From NCBI RefSeq assembly GCF_008727865.1, contig NZ_VTWU01000002.1:1-64000 (forward strand): a stretch of DNA of 64,000 nucleotides. The letters run 5' to 3'. Below, in pieces: positions 43,487-56,200 of this stretch. The notes beneath the pieces were generated by a model. It was not told where the DNA came from. It did not search any database and was given only the letters and a program-made list of their open reading frames with translations. The stretch is from Hymenobacter busanensis. GTDB lineage: Bacteria; Bacteroidota; Bacteroidia; Cytophagales; Hymenobacteraceae. The stretch's first letter is position 1; the number at the start of each line of letters is the position of its first letter. Position numbers and translations under genes: made by a program.

Positions 43487-43524
43487 AAAAAGCCCGCCGG
43501 TGTGCGCTACCCGGCGGGCTTTTT
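43487..43524. terminator. hairpin with A/T runs
   Basis: A 14-bp stem (43487-43500 with 43511-43524), 10-nt loop, flanked by A5 and T6. Lies in the 43365-43693 intergenic region, which has no gene. Confidence 0.8.
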
Positions 43525-43563
43525 TGTGGGGGTGGGACGGATTGATTAAGAGCATATTTGTGC

Positions 43564-43651
43564 GTCATGCTGAGCTTGTCGAAGCATCTCTATTGATAGT
43601 AATTTCTATCCAACGAAGCGGTAGAGATGCTTCGGCGGGGCTCAGCATGAC
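43564..43651. repeat. REP-like palindrome
   Basis: Arms GTCATGCTGAGCTTGTCGAA... (from 43564) and ...GGGGCTCAGCATGAC (to 43651) are imperfect inverted copies of about 30 nt, with inner AGATGC/GCATCT pairing. I recall such GTCATGCTGAGC elements as dispersed intergenic repeats in Hymenobacter; the copy at 9671-9756 is a distant relative. Confidence 0.75.
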
Positions 43652-43693
43652 TTAAACCGATTTTGCGGCACATACGTAACGCAGGAGTCGCTT

Positions 43694-44269
43694 TCATGGA
43701 ATAAAGCGGTTAGTGCTATCGGGTTTTGGAGCGAACCGCCGGAACGAGAAACGCTGCTCTACGGCTTCGGTTTGCACGCCCCGGCTATCGGGGTAATGCT
43801 TCTCCAACTGGGTTATCTGAAAGGTCGTGTCGTTCAACACATCACCCGTTGCCAGCACGGTGGATCGGCCGCAGTGCCCATCAATCCAGTAGTTAAGCTG
43901 AATGCTACGCCCGTCCAAGGTACAAATACCCCAACTGGACTTCCGCCCTGGTACATTGCCGCCTGGGGTACGGGTTGACCGCTCGATTGAGCGAACATAT
44001 TCATTCAGCTTTGGTAGCTCGGCCGCTCCAGCGGAAAGCAGCACCCCGTTTTGGTACAGCACCAGCACTTTTTGGTAGGTTCTTCCGCCTGGCCCGGTCT
44101 CGGTAATAGGCGCGCCGTAATAGTAGCCGTTGGTTTGCAGTGCTGGGGTAGCCGTCAAGTCGCTTCTGGTCAGGCTTAGCTTTTCGTCTGTGCACAAACC
44201 TGTTTTTTCGCAGCTGGCACAGGCCAGCCAGCACACAATCCATATAGAGGGTTTCAGAATAGATTTCAT
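43694..44269 (-). CDS. lipoprotein of unknown function
   Basis: A 191-aa protein with lipobox-like LACASC at residues 15-20. The mature part has no family I recognise; features are NGYYYGAPITETGPGGRTYQ and SSWGICTLDGRSIQLNYWID. Neighbours are secreted T9SS proteins. AT content is somewhat above that of the surrounding genes. Confidence 0.7.
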   Translation of the reverse strand: MKSILKPSIWIVCWLACASCEKTGLCTDEKLSLTRSDLTATPALQTNGYYYGAPITETGPGGRTYQKVLVLYQNGVLLSAGAAELPKLNEYVRSIERSTRTPGGNVPGRKSSWGICTLDGRSIQLNYWIDGHCGRSTVLATGDVLNDTTFQITQLEKHYPDSRGVQTEAVEQRFSFRRFAPKPDSTNRFIP

Positions 44270-44377
44270 AGCTGCGGATATCCTTCTTGTTTGGATGAAG
44301 CTAGTGAATTCCGTTGTGGTACTGCTGATACCGCATTGATCCAGAGGCTAGCATCGTGGTCAACCCGCGCAACCCCA

Positions 44378-44447
44378 CATTCAAGTTAAATTCGTCCCGC
44401 ACCACTCCCCTACCGCTTTGCGTTTCCCCAAGCTTCTGTTGTTGCTG
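44378..44447. repeat. direct repeat, left copy (remnant of the GH3-fusion gene start)
   Basis: Matches 46358-46427 at 68 of 70 positions. It contains the TTG start and first ten codons of the GH3 fusion gene (TTG CGT TTC CCC AAG CTT CTG); after the repeat the frame departs and stops within ten more codons at a TAA (44476-44478). So this copy is a dead 5' fragment. The T9SS gene lies between the copies. Confidence 0.95.
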
Positions 44448-44485
44448 GCTTCAGCACACGTGACTCAATTCCTAGCTTAATGCAA

Positions 44486-44518
44486 ACAGCCCGCCGGATG
44501 CACTATCCGGCGGGCTGT
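44486..44518. terminator. hairpin terminator
   Basis: A perfect 14-bp stem (44486-44499 with 44505-44518) and 5-nt loop, 36 nt past the stop of the minus-strand T9SS gene. Confidence 0.82.
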
Positions 44519-44554
44519 GTATGCAAATCTACCGTTGCTTGGGCTGCGGCTTGG

Positions 44555-46063
44555 CTACTGCTTGATGAGTTTTATTACCTGCTTTTGCTTGCCTTGCTCG
44601 GCGCGGAGGTAGTACAGGCCGGCGGGCAGCAAGGCTGTAGTTGGTAGCTCGAACCGCTGAATGCCGGTGGTGGTGGGCAAGGTGGTGGTGCTGAGGGTAT
44701 GCCCGAGTACATCCAGCACGCGGAACGTGACCGTGCCGGGGCCAAAGGTATCGAGCTGCACGGTGGCCATGTGGTCGAAGGGATTGGGGAACACGCTGGC
44801 CGTAAAGGCGCGGGCGCTACCCGTTACCTGCACCGTGCGCACCGCCGACGTATGGGTTTGGCGGTTTTCATCGACCTGCTGCAGGCGGTAGTAGACCATG
44901 CCCTGGGTGCCGCGCGGCACATTGGTATCGGAAAAGCGGTAGGCAATTTGCGCCGTGCTGGTGCCGGCGCCGGCTTGCTGGCCTACTGTCTGAAATGTGC
45001 GGCCATCGAGGCTGCGCTCAATGAGGAAGTAAGCGTTGTTGGTTTCGGAAGCCGTAGCCCAGGTGAGCTGCACGGCCTGACCGTTCCAGTTGACTGCAAA
45101 AGCCATCAACTCCACCGGCAAAGGCTGCTTGTTTACCGTGATGGTGAGCGAAGACGAGCCGGAGCAGCTGCCGGCACTGGTGGTGCCGCTAACGGTATAG
45201 AGCGTGGTGCGCGTGGTGGTCACGTTTAGCCCTGGTCCGGTTCCGGTGAGGGTAGTGGTGGTAATGCCGTCGTTGGCGGTGTAGGTGTAGGGTTGAGTAC
45301 CACCCGAGGTGGTCAGCAGGGTTTGGGCGCCCGAAGCCACGTTGTTGTCGGCATCATTCGATGCCAGATTTAGATTGTTGACGGCTACCCGCACGGCTTG
45401 CGTCACGGGGGTGTTGTCGCAATTGGGGGTGGTGGTGGTAACGGTGTAAACCGTGGAAACGGCGGGGCGCACGTCAAACACGCCGGTGGTGTTGCTGTCC
45501 AGCGCCTGCCCGTTGCTCGACAGGGTGTAGATGGTGCCGGCAGTGGCGCCGCTGGCCGTAAGGCGCACCGCGGTATTGGGGCACACCGCGCCGTTGTTGG
45601 CGAGAGCTGCGCCGTTTGCGCTGGCAATAACCGACAGGGTCGGGGCCAGCGTCAGCGAGAACAGCTTGAGCTTGGTGTTTTGGCAGGCAATCTGGCTGGC
45701 CAGCACGTAGGTGGCTTCCTGGGCTATCGGCGGCAGCGGAAACGTGTACGTCATGCCCGCAACCGAGGGACTGATGACGCTGAGCGTGGTCGTATCCCCG
45801 TCGATTACCCTTTTAAGCGTCAGGGTGCCACCGGATGCCGGATTAACCACCAAAGCCGGTGTAGCTGCGTCGGTTGGGCAGTAGACGCCATCGAGCGTAC
45901 CGGTGCCGTTGTTGATGGTTTTTGTGGTGGTGGACGTTCCGGTTGGGTAGGTGATGGTAAACTGACCTGAACAGTTGCTGTTGTTGGGTTGGCTATAGGC
46001 CGTGAGGATGGACGTGAAAAGCACCAGAATGAAGCAATTCAATGAAACGTATGTTTTTTTCAT
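44555..46063 (-). CDS. T9SS-secreted protein with Ig-like repeats
   Basis: A 502-aa exported protein. Signal (LFTSILTAYSQ), then Ser/Thr-rich beta domains with recurring VYTVTTTT and LYTVSGTT strands (SprB-like or PKD-like repeats), QPLPVELMAFAVNW as the join, and a C-terminal type A sorting domain (SVFPNPFDHMATV, LDVLGHTLST, GLYYLRAEQGKQKQVIKLIKQ). Probably an adhesin or surface protein. The gene with its flanks sits between two 70-bp direct repeats. Upstream, 46064-46397 is AT-rich with no further gene. Confidence 0.9.
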   Translation of the reverse strand: MKKTYVSLNCFILVLFTSILTAYSQPNNSNCSGQFTITYPTGTSTTTKTINNGTGTLDGVYCPTDAATPALVVNPASGGTLTLKRVIDGDTTTLSVISPSVAGMTYTFPLPPIAQEATYVLASQIACQNTKLKLFSLTLAPTLSVIASANGAALANNGAVCPNTAVRLTASGATAGTIYTLSSNGQALDSNTTGVFDVRPAVSTVYTVTTTTPNCDNTPVTQAVRVAVNNLNLASNDADNNVASGAQTLLTTSGGTQPYTYTANDGITTTTLTGTGPGLNVTTTRTTLYTVSGTTSAGSCSGSSSLTITVNKQPLPVELMAFAVNWNGQAVQLTWATASETNNAYFLIERSLDGRTFQTVGQQAGAGTSTAQIAYRFSDTNVPRGTQGMVYYRLQQVDENRQTHTSAVRTVQVTGSARAFTASVFPNPFDHMATVQLDTFGPGTVTFRVLDVLGHTLSTTTLPTTTGIQRFELPTTALLPAGLYYLRAEQGKQKQVIKLIKQ

Positions 46064-46357
46064 TATTTCTACATTTTTCTTGCCTTATCTAAGTCAAGAT
46101 ACATGCAGTACACCACTCAAGCGGTTATAGTTTTACTTTATCCAACTTAATGTAGTACAATTTACAATTACTATTCTCACAGCCATGAAAGGGCTTTTGC
46201 CAGAAAAATAATATTCGACTCTGTTTATGACGAAGCTTAACACAGCCGAACTTTGGCTGTTAAGTTGGCTTGTCAATAGGTCGCCTGCACCAAGCCAAAA
46301 GCCAAAGCCAGCCAGGAACGTACAGCCAGTATTTGCCTGACTACGGCCGAGGTGCCG

Positions 46358-46397
46358 CATTCAAGTTAAATTCGCCCCGCACCACTACCCTACCGCT

Positions 46398-46427
<30 letters not shown>
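46358..46427. repeat. direct repeat, right copy (start of the GH3-fusion gene)
   Basis: Partner of 44378-44447 (offset 1980 nt, 2 mismatches). This copy covers 40 nt upstream of the TTG start and the first ten codons of the intact gene. Confidence 0.95.
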
Positions 46428-49517
<3,090 letters not shown>

Positions 49518-49547
49518 TTTGGGCCGCATCACATGTAATGCGCCCGG

Positions 49548-49573
49548 CGGGCGGCTCAGCAATGGGCCGCCCG
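49548..49573 (+). terminator. hairpin after the GH3 fusion gene
   Basis: CGGGCGGC / GCCGCCCG, 8 bp with a 10-nt loop, 30 nt past the stop; T-run absent. Confidence 0.5.
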
Positions 49574-49752
49574 TTGCGTTTGGGACCGGTGGCAGGCGTC
49601 TCGTGGCCAGGCAACCCTGCGGGGTCGGCGCCCATCTTTGACTTACTCACATGCTTATGCGATTTACAAGCGCCTTGATTTACACGAGGTTTGCATTGTC
49701 AACGCCTCGTTCGCCAGCCCCGGCATCGTTCCGCTTCCGCCTCCTTACTTCC

Positions 49753-50436
49753 ATGCTTCTGCTCCGTTTTTTCCTGCGTCGCGCTTCCCTGCTGCTGGCA
49801 CTGACCTCCAGCCTGGCACTGAGCGGCTGTGGCAACGGATTTTTCCCCGACATGGACGACGAGGAGCTGCCGCACTACACCTTGTCGGCCCAGGAACAAG
49901 CCTGGGTAACACCCTACCGCTTGGGCGAAGAATGGCGCTTTCGCAACGCGGCCGGCTACGAGCGGCGCTACCAGGTGCGTGGGCTGACCGACCGCACCTG
50001 GCCCGGCCACCCCGCGGGCAGCTCCATGATGCAGTATTACCAGCAGGAAGTGGGCGCCCGCGTCGAGCGCGTGGATTCGGCCTACGACCAGCGCGCCGAC
50101 CAGTACAAGTTTGCCGCCACGATGGTGGTGGGGGCGGCCATCAAGTTCGAAGCCCAGCCCTTGCCGCTGATGGCCCGCTTCGAATGGGGCTCGACGGCGC
50201 TGGCGCTGCCCGTGGCCGAGGTCAATTCCATGCGGCCGCTGCCGGCGGGGGTGCGCCTGCTGCCGGCGGCTACGTTCGGAAGCCAGACCTACCAGAACGT
50301 GCTCGAATACACCAACCTGCAACCGCGGGCAGACCAGCCCTTAGCGCCGTGGGTGACCACGCGGCTTTACTACTCTCGGGAACAAGGCGTCGTCCGTTTC
50401 GTAGAAGCCGATGGTACTGTGTGGGACCGGGCCTAG
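49753..50436 (+). CDS. lipoprotein of unknown function
   Basis: A 227-aa protein starting MLLLRFFLRRASLLLAL (ATG 49753), lipobox LALSGC. After a short acidic part (DMDDEELPHY) the protein appears as one beta-rich domain: PYRLGEEWRFRNAAGYERRYQV, DSAYDQRADQYKFAATMVV, YTNLQPRADQP. No family recognised. Frame open to 49651, but that would bury the signal sequence. It stands between the GH3 fusion and the acetyltransferase-like gene, convergent with the latter. Confidence 0.75.
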   Translation: MLLLRFFLRRASLLLALTSSLALSGCGNGFFPDMDDEELPHYTLSAQEQAWVTPYRLGEEWRFRNAAGYERRYQVRGLTDRTWPGHPAGSSMMQYYQQEVGARVERVDSAYDQRADQYKFAATMVVGAAIKFEAQPLPLMARFEWGSTALALPVAEVNSMRPLPAGVRLLPAATFGSQTYQNVLEYTNLQPRADQPLAPWVTTRLYYSREQGVVRFVEADGTVWDRA

Positions 50437-50478
50437 CGCCGGCACCGAAGAAGTAGATTTAAGTGAAAAAAGGTTGGT

Positions 50479-50516
50479 AGCAGGCGGCTCCGGTTGGGGC
50501 CGCCCGCTCTGTTTTT
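50479..50516. terminator. hairpin terminator between convergent genes
   Basis: Imperfect 12-bp stem (50479-50490 with 50497-50508) followed by CTGTTTTT on the plus strand. Confidence 0.7.
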
Positions 50517-50546
50517 GGCCCTATCCCAACGCGGCCACGTGGCGGC

Positions 50547-51746
50547 TCAGACCTTGATGATGATGCGGCGCGAATACATCCACCACAGAATGCCCATCCA
50601 GATCAGGATAAGCGTGACGGCACCCGCCAACGAGGCATTGCGCGGGTCGGCAAACAGCGGCTCGAAATAGTGCTGGTAGAGCCACTCCTTCAGCCCTAAC
50701 TCCTTGCCATTGGCACCGGGCAGCTTGATGAGGCCCATGATGCGCGGAATGAGGCCGGAGAGGAAGAACACGGTAATGGCATTGACGCCGTAGACGAGGA
50801 AGGGCTTGATCCAGCCGCGCCAGCCCTGCACGTCGCAGAGCCAGTAGAGCGTGGCGAGGCAGGCCACGGCAATGCCGCCGGTGTAGAGCACGTAGGAGCT
50901 GGTCCAGAGGCTTTTGTTGACGGGAAACCAGCCGTTCCAAATCAGTCCCAGCGCAATGAACAGCCCGGCATCCACAAACAGCCACGCGACTTTGGTGGCC
51001 GGCTCCACGTCGCGCCGCCGCAGCCACTGCGCCGTGATGACGCCCAGCAGGCCCGTGCCCACCGCCGGCAAGGTGCTCAGTAGGCCTTCAGGGTCCCAGG
51101 TCTTGCTGATTTTCCAGAGGTGCGCCTCGCCCAGCAGCGTGCGGTCGAGCCAGGCGCCGAGGTTGGTGGCGGGTTCCAAGTTGGCTGGGCCGAAACCGGG
51201 CACCGGCACCAGTTGCAGCAGCACGTTGTAGCCGACGAGAATAGCCGCCAGCAACCACAGCTGCGTGCGGCGCTCGGTTTTCAGAAAGATGACGCCGCAG
51301 GCAAGAAACACCAGCCCAATGCGCTGCAGCACGCCCAAAAGGCGCACGGTGCTGAAATCGAACTTCGGAAAGAGCGACAGAAACACGCCCAAGGCAAACA
51401 ACACCGCCGCCCGCCGCACTATCCGCCACATAACCGGGCCTTGTGGCCCGCCCTGCTGCTTCACGCCATCCAGCGCGTACACGAGCGAGACGCCCACGAT
51501 GAACAGAAAGAAGGGAAAGATGAGGTCGGTAGGCGTGCAGCCGTTCCACTCGGCGTGCTCCAGGGGCGCGTAGATGTGGCCCCAGTCGCCGGGGTTGTTT
51601 ACCAGAATCATGGCCAGCACCGTGATGCCGCGAAACACGTCGAGCGACACGAGGCGGCCCGGCGGCGCGGCCTGGCTTACGCCTTCCTTCGGTTCGGCCA
51701 AAGGCACGGTGTGGGTGGTATCAACGGCAGCTTGAGTGGTTTGCAT
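50547..51746 (-). CDS. HGSNAT/DUF5009-like membrane acyltransferase
   Basis: A 399-aa polytopic protein with about ten membrane segments, starting MQTTQAAVDTT (ATG 51746). SLDVFRGITVLAMILVNNPG and EHAEWNGCTPTDLIFPFFLFIVG are the conserved blocks of the heparan-alpha-glucosaminide N-acetyltransferase family, with the His of HAEWNG in the place of its catalytic residue. It may acetylate amino sugars across the inner membrane, matching the GH3 and NagB-like genes around it. A strong hairpin separates it from the upstream SusCD pair. Confidence 0.88.
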   Translation of the reverse strand: MQTTQAAVDTTHTVPLAEPKEGVSQAAPPGRLVSLDVFRGITVLAMILVNNPGDWGHIYAPLEHAEWNGCTPTDLIFPFFLFIVGVSLVYALDGVKQQGGPQGPVMWRIVRRAAVLFALGVFLSLFPKFDFSTVRLLGVLQRIGLVFLACGVIFLKTERRTQLWLLAAILVGYNVLLQLVPVPGFGPANLEPATNLGAWLDRTLLGEAHLWKISKTWDPEGLLSTLPAVGTGLLGVITAQWLRRRDVEPATKVAWLFVDAGLFIALGLIWNGWFPVNKSLWTSSYVLYTGGIAVACLATLYWLCDVQGWRGWIKPFLVYGVNAITVFFLSGLIPRIMGLIKLPGANGKELGLKEWLYQHYFEPLFADPRNASLAGAVTLILIWMGILWWMYSRRIIIKV

Positions 51747-51810
51747 GACAGTCAGGGAAAATAACAGGCCGTACTGCTTGGTCCGTAAGCTAGCGGCGGC
51801 GCCCACCCAA

Positions 51811-51860
51811 GGTAAACAGAAGTAGCGCGAAGCCGGGGCCGCGCGCTACTTCTGTTTGCC
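51811..51860 (-). terminator. hairpin terminator after susD-like gene
   Basis: 19-bp stem (51811-51829 with 51842-51860, one G-T pair), 12-nt loop, 16 nt past the SusD-like stop and between it and the next gene. Confidence 0.8.
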
Positions 51861-51875
51861 AGTGTATTGGCCCCC

Positions 51876-53198
51876 TTAGGCCGGGTCGGTGGCGGGCGTC
51901 GAGGTATTGTTTTCGCGCTCTACGCGGGGGTACGGGAAGAAATTGCGGTTCCGCTCGGCCCCCGTGGTGCCCGGTCCCGGCCGCCCGAACCGGCGGCTGT
52001 CTTCGAGGCGGAAGCCCTGGAAGGCCAGCTCCACCTGCCGGTTGCGGTAGATGTCGAGCAGCACGGCATCGGCGGTGAGCGGACCGGCGTACGGCGCCAG
52101 GCCGGCCCCGGGCGGCGCCGTGGGCAGCGTGGTGTTGCCCAGGAAAGTGGCCGGGGCCGTGCTGGTGCGCACTTTGTTCAGCTCCAGCACGGCGTTGGGC
52201 AGGTCGCTTTTGCGGGCGTAGGCTTCGGCCCGAATGAGGAGCATTTCGCCGGGCAAATACACCGGAATGGGGGCGCCGCTGGCCGTGTAGAAACCGGTGC
52301 CGCGGTTTTGGGTGGCCGTGGGGTTGGCGCGGGTGTAGAAGGGAATGCGCCGGTCGCCGGCTTCGGGGGCCAGGGCGGCGGGCAGGCCAAGGTTCACGTC
52401 GGTGGGCTCAAACACGTTGCGGTTGCCGAAAGCCACTTCAAACACCGGGTTGCGGGCCAAGTCGTCGAAGCTGAAATACGAGCGACTGGTCAGGTCTACG
52501 CGGCCGGCCGCGGCCAGGGCCTTGTCGTAGTCGCCCGCCATCAGGCTGTAACGGGCTATGAGGGCCTGCAAAGTGTTGGGCAGGTTGATGCCGCCGATGA
52601 TTTTGCTGGTAAAATCGGCCGACACGGGCGTGGCGCTTAGTTGCGTGGCGGCCGCCTCCAGCTGTGCTACGGCTGACTGCAGCGCCTGCACGCGCGTTAC
52701 GAAGGGCGCGTTTTCCTGCGTGACGATGGGCAGCTGCTCGAAGTACTGCGCCATGGTGCCAATGGCTAGCGCCCGAAAAACGCTGGCGTAGGCCACAATG
52801 CCGCTGCGCGTGCCCGGATCGGCGGCGTTGTTGGCGTTGGCCAGCACCAGGTCGGCGTTGGCGCGCACCAGCTGGCACTGCGTCCAGAGGTTGCGCACCA
52901 CGCCGTTGATGTTGGTGATGTTGCCGGCGCCGAGGCTGACGTTGAACTCCTCAATGTTGCCCTGATTAATGATGAGCAACTCGCGGGTGGTCAAGCCGCC
53001 GCTGGCCACCGTGTTGTAGAGCGGGCTAAGCGCGCCGCCCGTGGTAAAGCGCGACTGTATGCCGTTGCACACGGTTATCAGGCCGTCGGAGTTGGTGAGC
53101 ACCTGGGCGGCGCTGGCGGTGCTGGGGTTCAGGTATTCCTTTTCGCAGCCGCTCGTGGTGGCCGTTAGCACGGCCAGCAAAACCAGTATCTTTTTCAT
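51876..53198 (-). CDS. SusD/RagB-family nutrient-binding lipoprotein (system 1)
   Basis: A 440-aa outer-membrane lipoprotein with lipobox TTSGC. The helical TPR-like scaffold and RNRQVELAFQGFRLEDSRRFG near the C-terminus are the family signature. It would cap the barrel of the SusC-like receptor encoded 33 nt upstream and capture the ligand. The ligand is unknown; the protein is at the short end for the family. Confidence 0.93.
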   Translation of the reverse strand: MKKILVLLAVLTATTSGCEKEYLNPSTASAAQVLTNSDGLITVCNGIQSRFTTGGALSPLYNTVASGGLTTRELLIINQGNIEEFNVSLGAGNITNINGVVRNLWTQCQLVRANADLVLANANNAADPGTRSGIVAYASVFRALAIGTMAQYFEQLPIVTQENAPFVTRVQALQSAVAQLEAAATQLSATPVSADFTSKIIGGINLPNTLQALIARYSLMAGDYDKALAAAGRVDLTSRSYFSFDDLARNPVFEVAFGNRNVFEPTDVNLGLPAALAPEAGDRRIPFYTRANPTATQNRGTGFYTASGAPIPVYLPGEMLLIRAEAYARKSDLPNAVLELNKVRTSTAPATFLGNTTLPTAPPGAGLAPYAGPLTADAVLLDIYRNRQVELAFQGFRLEDSRRFGRPGPGTTGAERNRNFFPYPRVERENNTSTPATDPA

Positions 53199-53231
53199 GA
53201 GGTAGCAGAGGTTGGAAGGTGAACACCCACG

Positions 53232-56200
53232 CTAAAAGCTGGCCGACAGCCGCAGCTGGTAAGTGCGCGGAATGGGCACGTTGCCGAAGTCCACGGCCCG
53301 CAGCAAATCGGATGAGCCCCCGGCGCTGGTTTCGGGGTCGAAGCCCTTGTAGTCGTCCCACGAGTACAGGTTGCGGCCAATCAGCGCCACCGACAGCTCC
53401 CGGATGCGGGGGCTGAACGAGGGCAGCGTATAGCTCAGGGCGGTTTCGCGCAGCTTCACAAACGAGCCGTCGTCGATGCGAAACTCCTGGGTGTTGTAGG
53501 TGGCGAAGATGTAGCCGCGCGGCAGTTCGCCGCGTAGTTCCTTCTCGGCCACCTCGCCCACGCCCACGCCCTGCCGGGTGCGGTAGTCGGCATTGAACAC
53601 ATCCACGCCCTGCACGGCATCAACCAGCACGCGCAGAGAGACCTTTTTGTAGGTGAAGCTGGTGTTGAACGAGCCAGTCCAGTCGGGGTTTGGGTCGCCA
53701 ATGACCACGTTGGCAATGCTGGTGCCCGGGCCGTAGCCGGGCTGCCCGTCGGCCCCGCGGGCGCGCGTAAACCCAATTTCGCCGTTGCCTTGCCCAATGG
53801 CACGCTCGTCCTGCCGGAAGCCCTGCGGGGTGAGTAAGAGCGAGCCGTCGGGGTTGCGGGCGTAGGCCGAGCCGTAGAACACGCCCGCCGGCTGGCCGTT
53901 GATGAGGTACACCGGTGCGCCGGCCACGTTGTCGATGGGCACGGCGGCCGAGCCCACCAGGTCCACAATCTTGTTGCGGTTGCGGTTGTAGATCAGGGTA
54001 ACGTCCCAGCTAAAATCCGCTGTGCGCACCGGCGACGCACTCAACTGCACTTCCACGCCCTTGTTGTTGAGCCGGGCCACGTTTTCGACGATGGTGGAGC
54101 CGCCCCGCGAAGGCGCAATGCTGCGGTCGACTACCAAATCGGTGGTTTTCTGGTCGTACACCGACACGCCCAACCCAATCCGGTCGTTGAGGAAGCCCAG
54201 GTCGGCGCCGAACTCCAGCTCGGCCACCCGCTCCGGCCGCACCCGCGAGTTGGCCAGGCGCGCGTTGGGCACAGTGGTGTTGCGCCCCTGAAAGCCCACC
54301 GGCAGGTATTGGTAAAACCGGTCGTAGGAGTTGATGGCCGTCAGGCCCCCGGCTTCGCCGTAGCTGGCGCGCAGCTTGAGGGCGCTGAAGGCTTTGTTGT
54401 AGCTGCCGTTTTGCCAAAAGCCCAGATCCGACACCACCAACGAGCCGCTCACCTTGGGGTAGTACTGGTTGGTTTCGGAGGGCGAAAACTTCGACGACCG
54501 GTCGCGGCGCAGGGCCCCGGTGAGGAACGCCAGGTTGCGGTAGCCAATGGTAGCCTGCCCGAAAATGCCGCTCAAATCGAACTGGTCCAGCTCGTAGGCC
54601 GAGGCCACCAAGGTGCTGGCCGAGCCGCTGACCGTGGTAATGCCGGCTACCTGGTTCTGCCCCTGGGTGCGCACCAGCTCACCCCGCAGGTACTGGTAGC
54701 TGTAGCCGGCCAGCAGCGTCAGTTTGAGGCTTTCGGTCAGCTGCTTGTTGTAGCCCAGGTTCACATCGGAGTTCAGCTGGAGCACGTTGTTGTTGGCGTT
54801 GGCCGCAAACCCCGAGGGGTAACGAGCCAGCGGCAGACCGGCCACGGCCTGGTATGGGTACGGTCGGATGTAGTTCTGCCCCGCCTGCGAGTAGGTATCC
54901 ACGCCCAGAATGTAATCAAGCGAAATGTCCTTGAAAGGCGTCAGGTTCACCTGCAAATCGGCAATGGTGCGGTTGATGCGCTGCGTGAACTTCATGTCCT
55001 CGATGGTCGAGAGCGGGTTGACGCGCGTGGGCTCCACGGCCAGCAGGTTGCCGCTGATGTCGCGGCGGTTGATGTCGTAGATGTTGTTGGTGATGTTGAC
55101 GGAGTTGATGGGGCTGTAGAACACGTTGCCGTTGGCCTTCTCGTTGGCAAAGCTGTTGTTGTAGGCCACCCCCACCGTGGCGCGGGCCCAGTTGGTGAGG
55201 CGCTGGTCGACGCGGGCCCGCACGTTGTAGCGCGTGAAATCGGTGCCCTTGATGATGCCCTGGTTTTTCAGGTAGCCCACCGACACCAGGTACTGCGTGC
55301 CCTCCGAGCCGCCGTTGATGGAAATGCCGTTGTCGGTGCCGGTGCCGGTCCGAAAAATCTCCTTGAAGTAGTCGTAGCGCTGCACGTCCACCAGGTTGGT
55401 AGCCAGCTGGGCCGTGGCCCCGGCCCGGTTGATGCCCGTGGTGGTGGTGCCGGGGTTGGCCGCCAGCTCCTGCGCCGTGGGCACCCCAATGGTGTAGAGG
55501 CGCAGGCGCTCAAAGCCGAACTGCTTGCCGTAGGTGTTTATCGGCACCGATTTCCGCAGCTCGTTCACGTTGAAGCTGGTGTACGCCGACACCCGCGGCG
55601 CCCCGGCCTGCCCCCGCTTGGTGGTGATGAGCACGACCCCGTTGGAAGCCCGCGACCCGTACTGTGCCGCCGCCGCGGCCCCGTTTATCACGTTGATGCT
55701 GGCAATGTCGTTGGGGTTGAGGTCGGCCAGGCGGTTCTGCCCTGGGTTGGCTTCCCGCCCAATCCCGCCGTCGGCGGCCGCGGCCAGCTGCGACACGTTG
55801 GTGCTGGCGTTGCTCACAATCACGCCGTCGATGACGTAGAGCGGATCGGAGGAGCCGCGCAGGGAGTGAATGCCGCGCAGGCGCACCGACATCGAGCCCG
55901 ATGGGTCGCCGGAGTTCTGCACGATTTGGGCCCCGGGCAGCTTGCCTTGCAAGGCATTGAGCGTGCCGCCCGTGCCGCTCTGCACAATGTCCTGCGCCTT
56001 CACCGTGCTGATGGCGTTGCCCAGTTCGCGCCGGTTGACGCTGATGGTCGAGCCAATCACCACCACGTCATCGAGGCTTTGGCGAGCTTCCGACAAGGAA
56101 ATGTCGGTGGTTGCGCCCGGCCCGGCACCCAAACTCACGGAGCGGGTCTGCGTTTTGAAGCCTACGATGGAAAACGTGAGCGTGTAGGTGCCGGGGGCTA

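Noticed and set aside
44418-44478. A second small secreted protein starting at the left repeat copy
   Set aside because: It has the TTG start and half a signal peptide but runs into a stop after about 20 codons; it is a fragment of the GH3 gene's 5' end.
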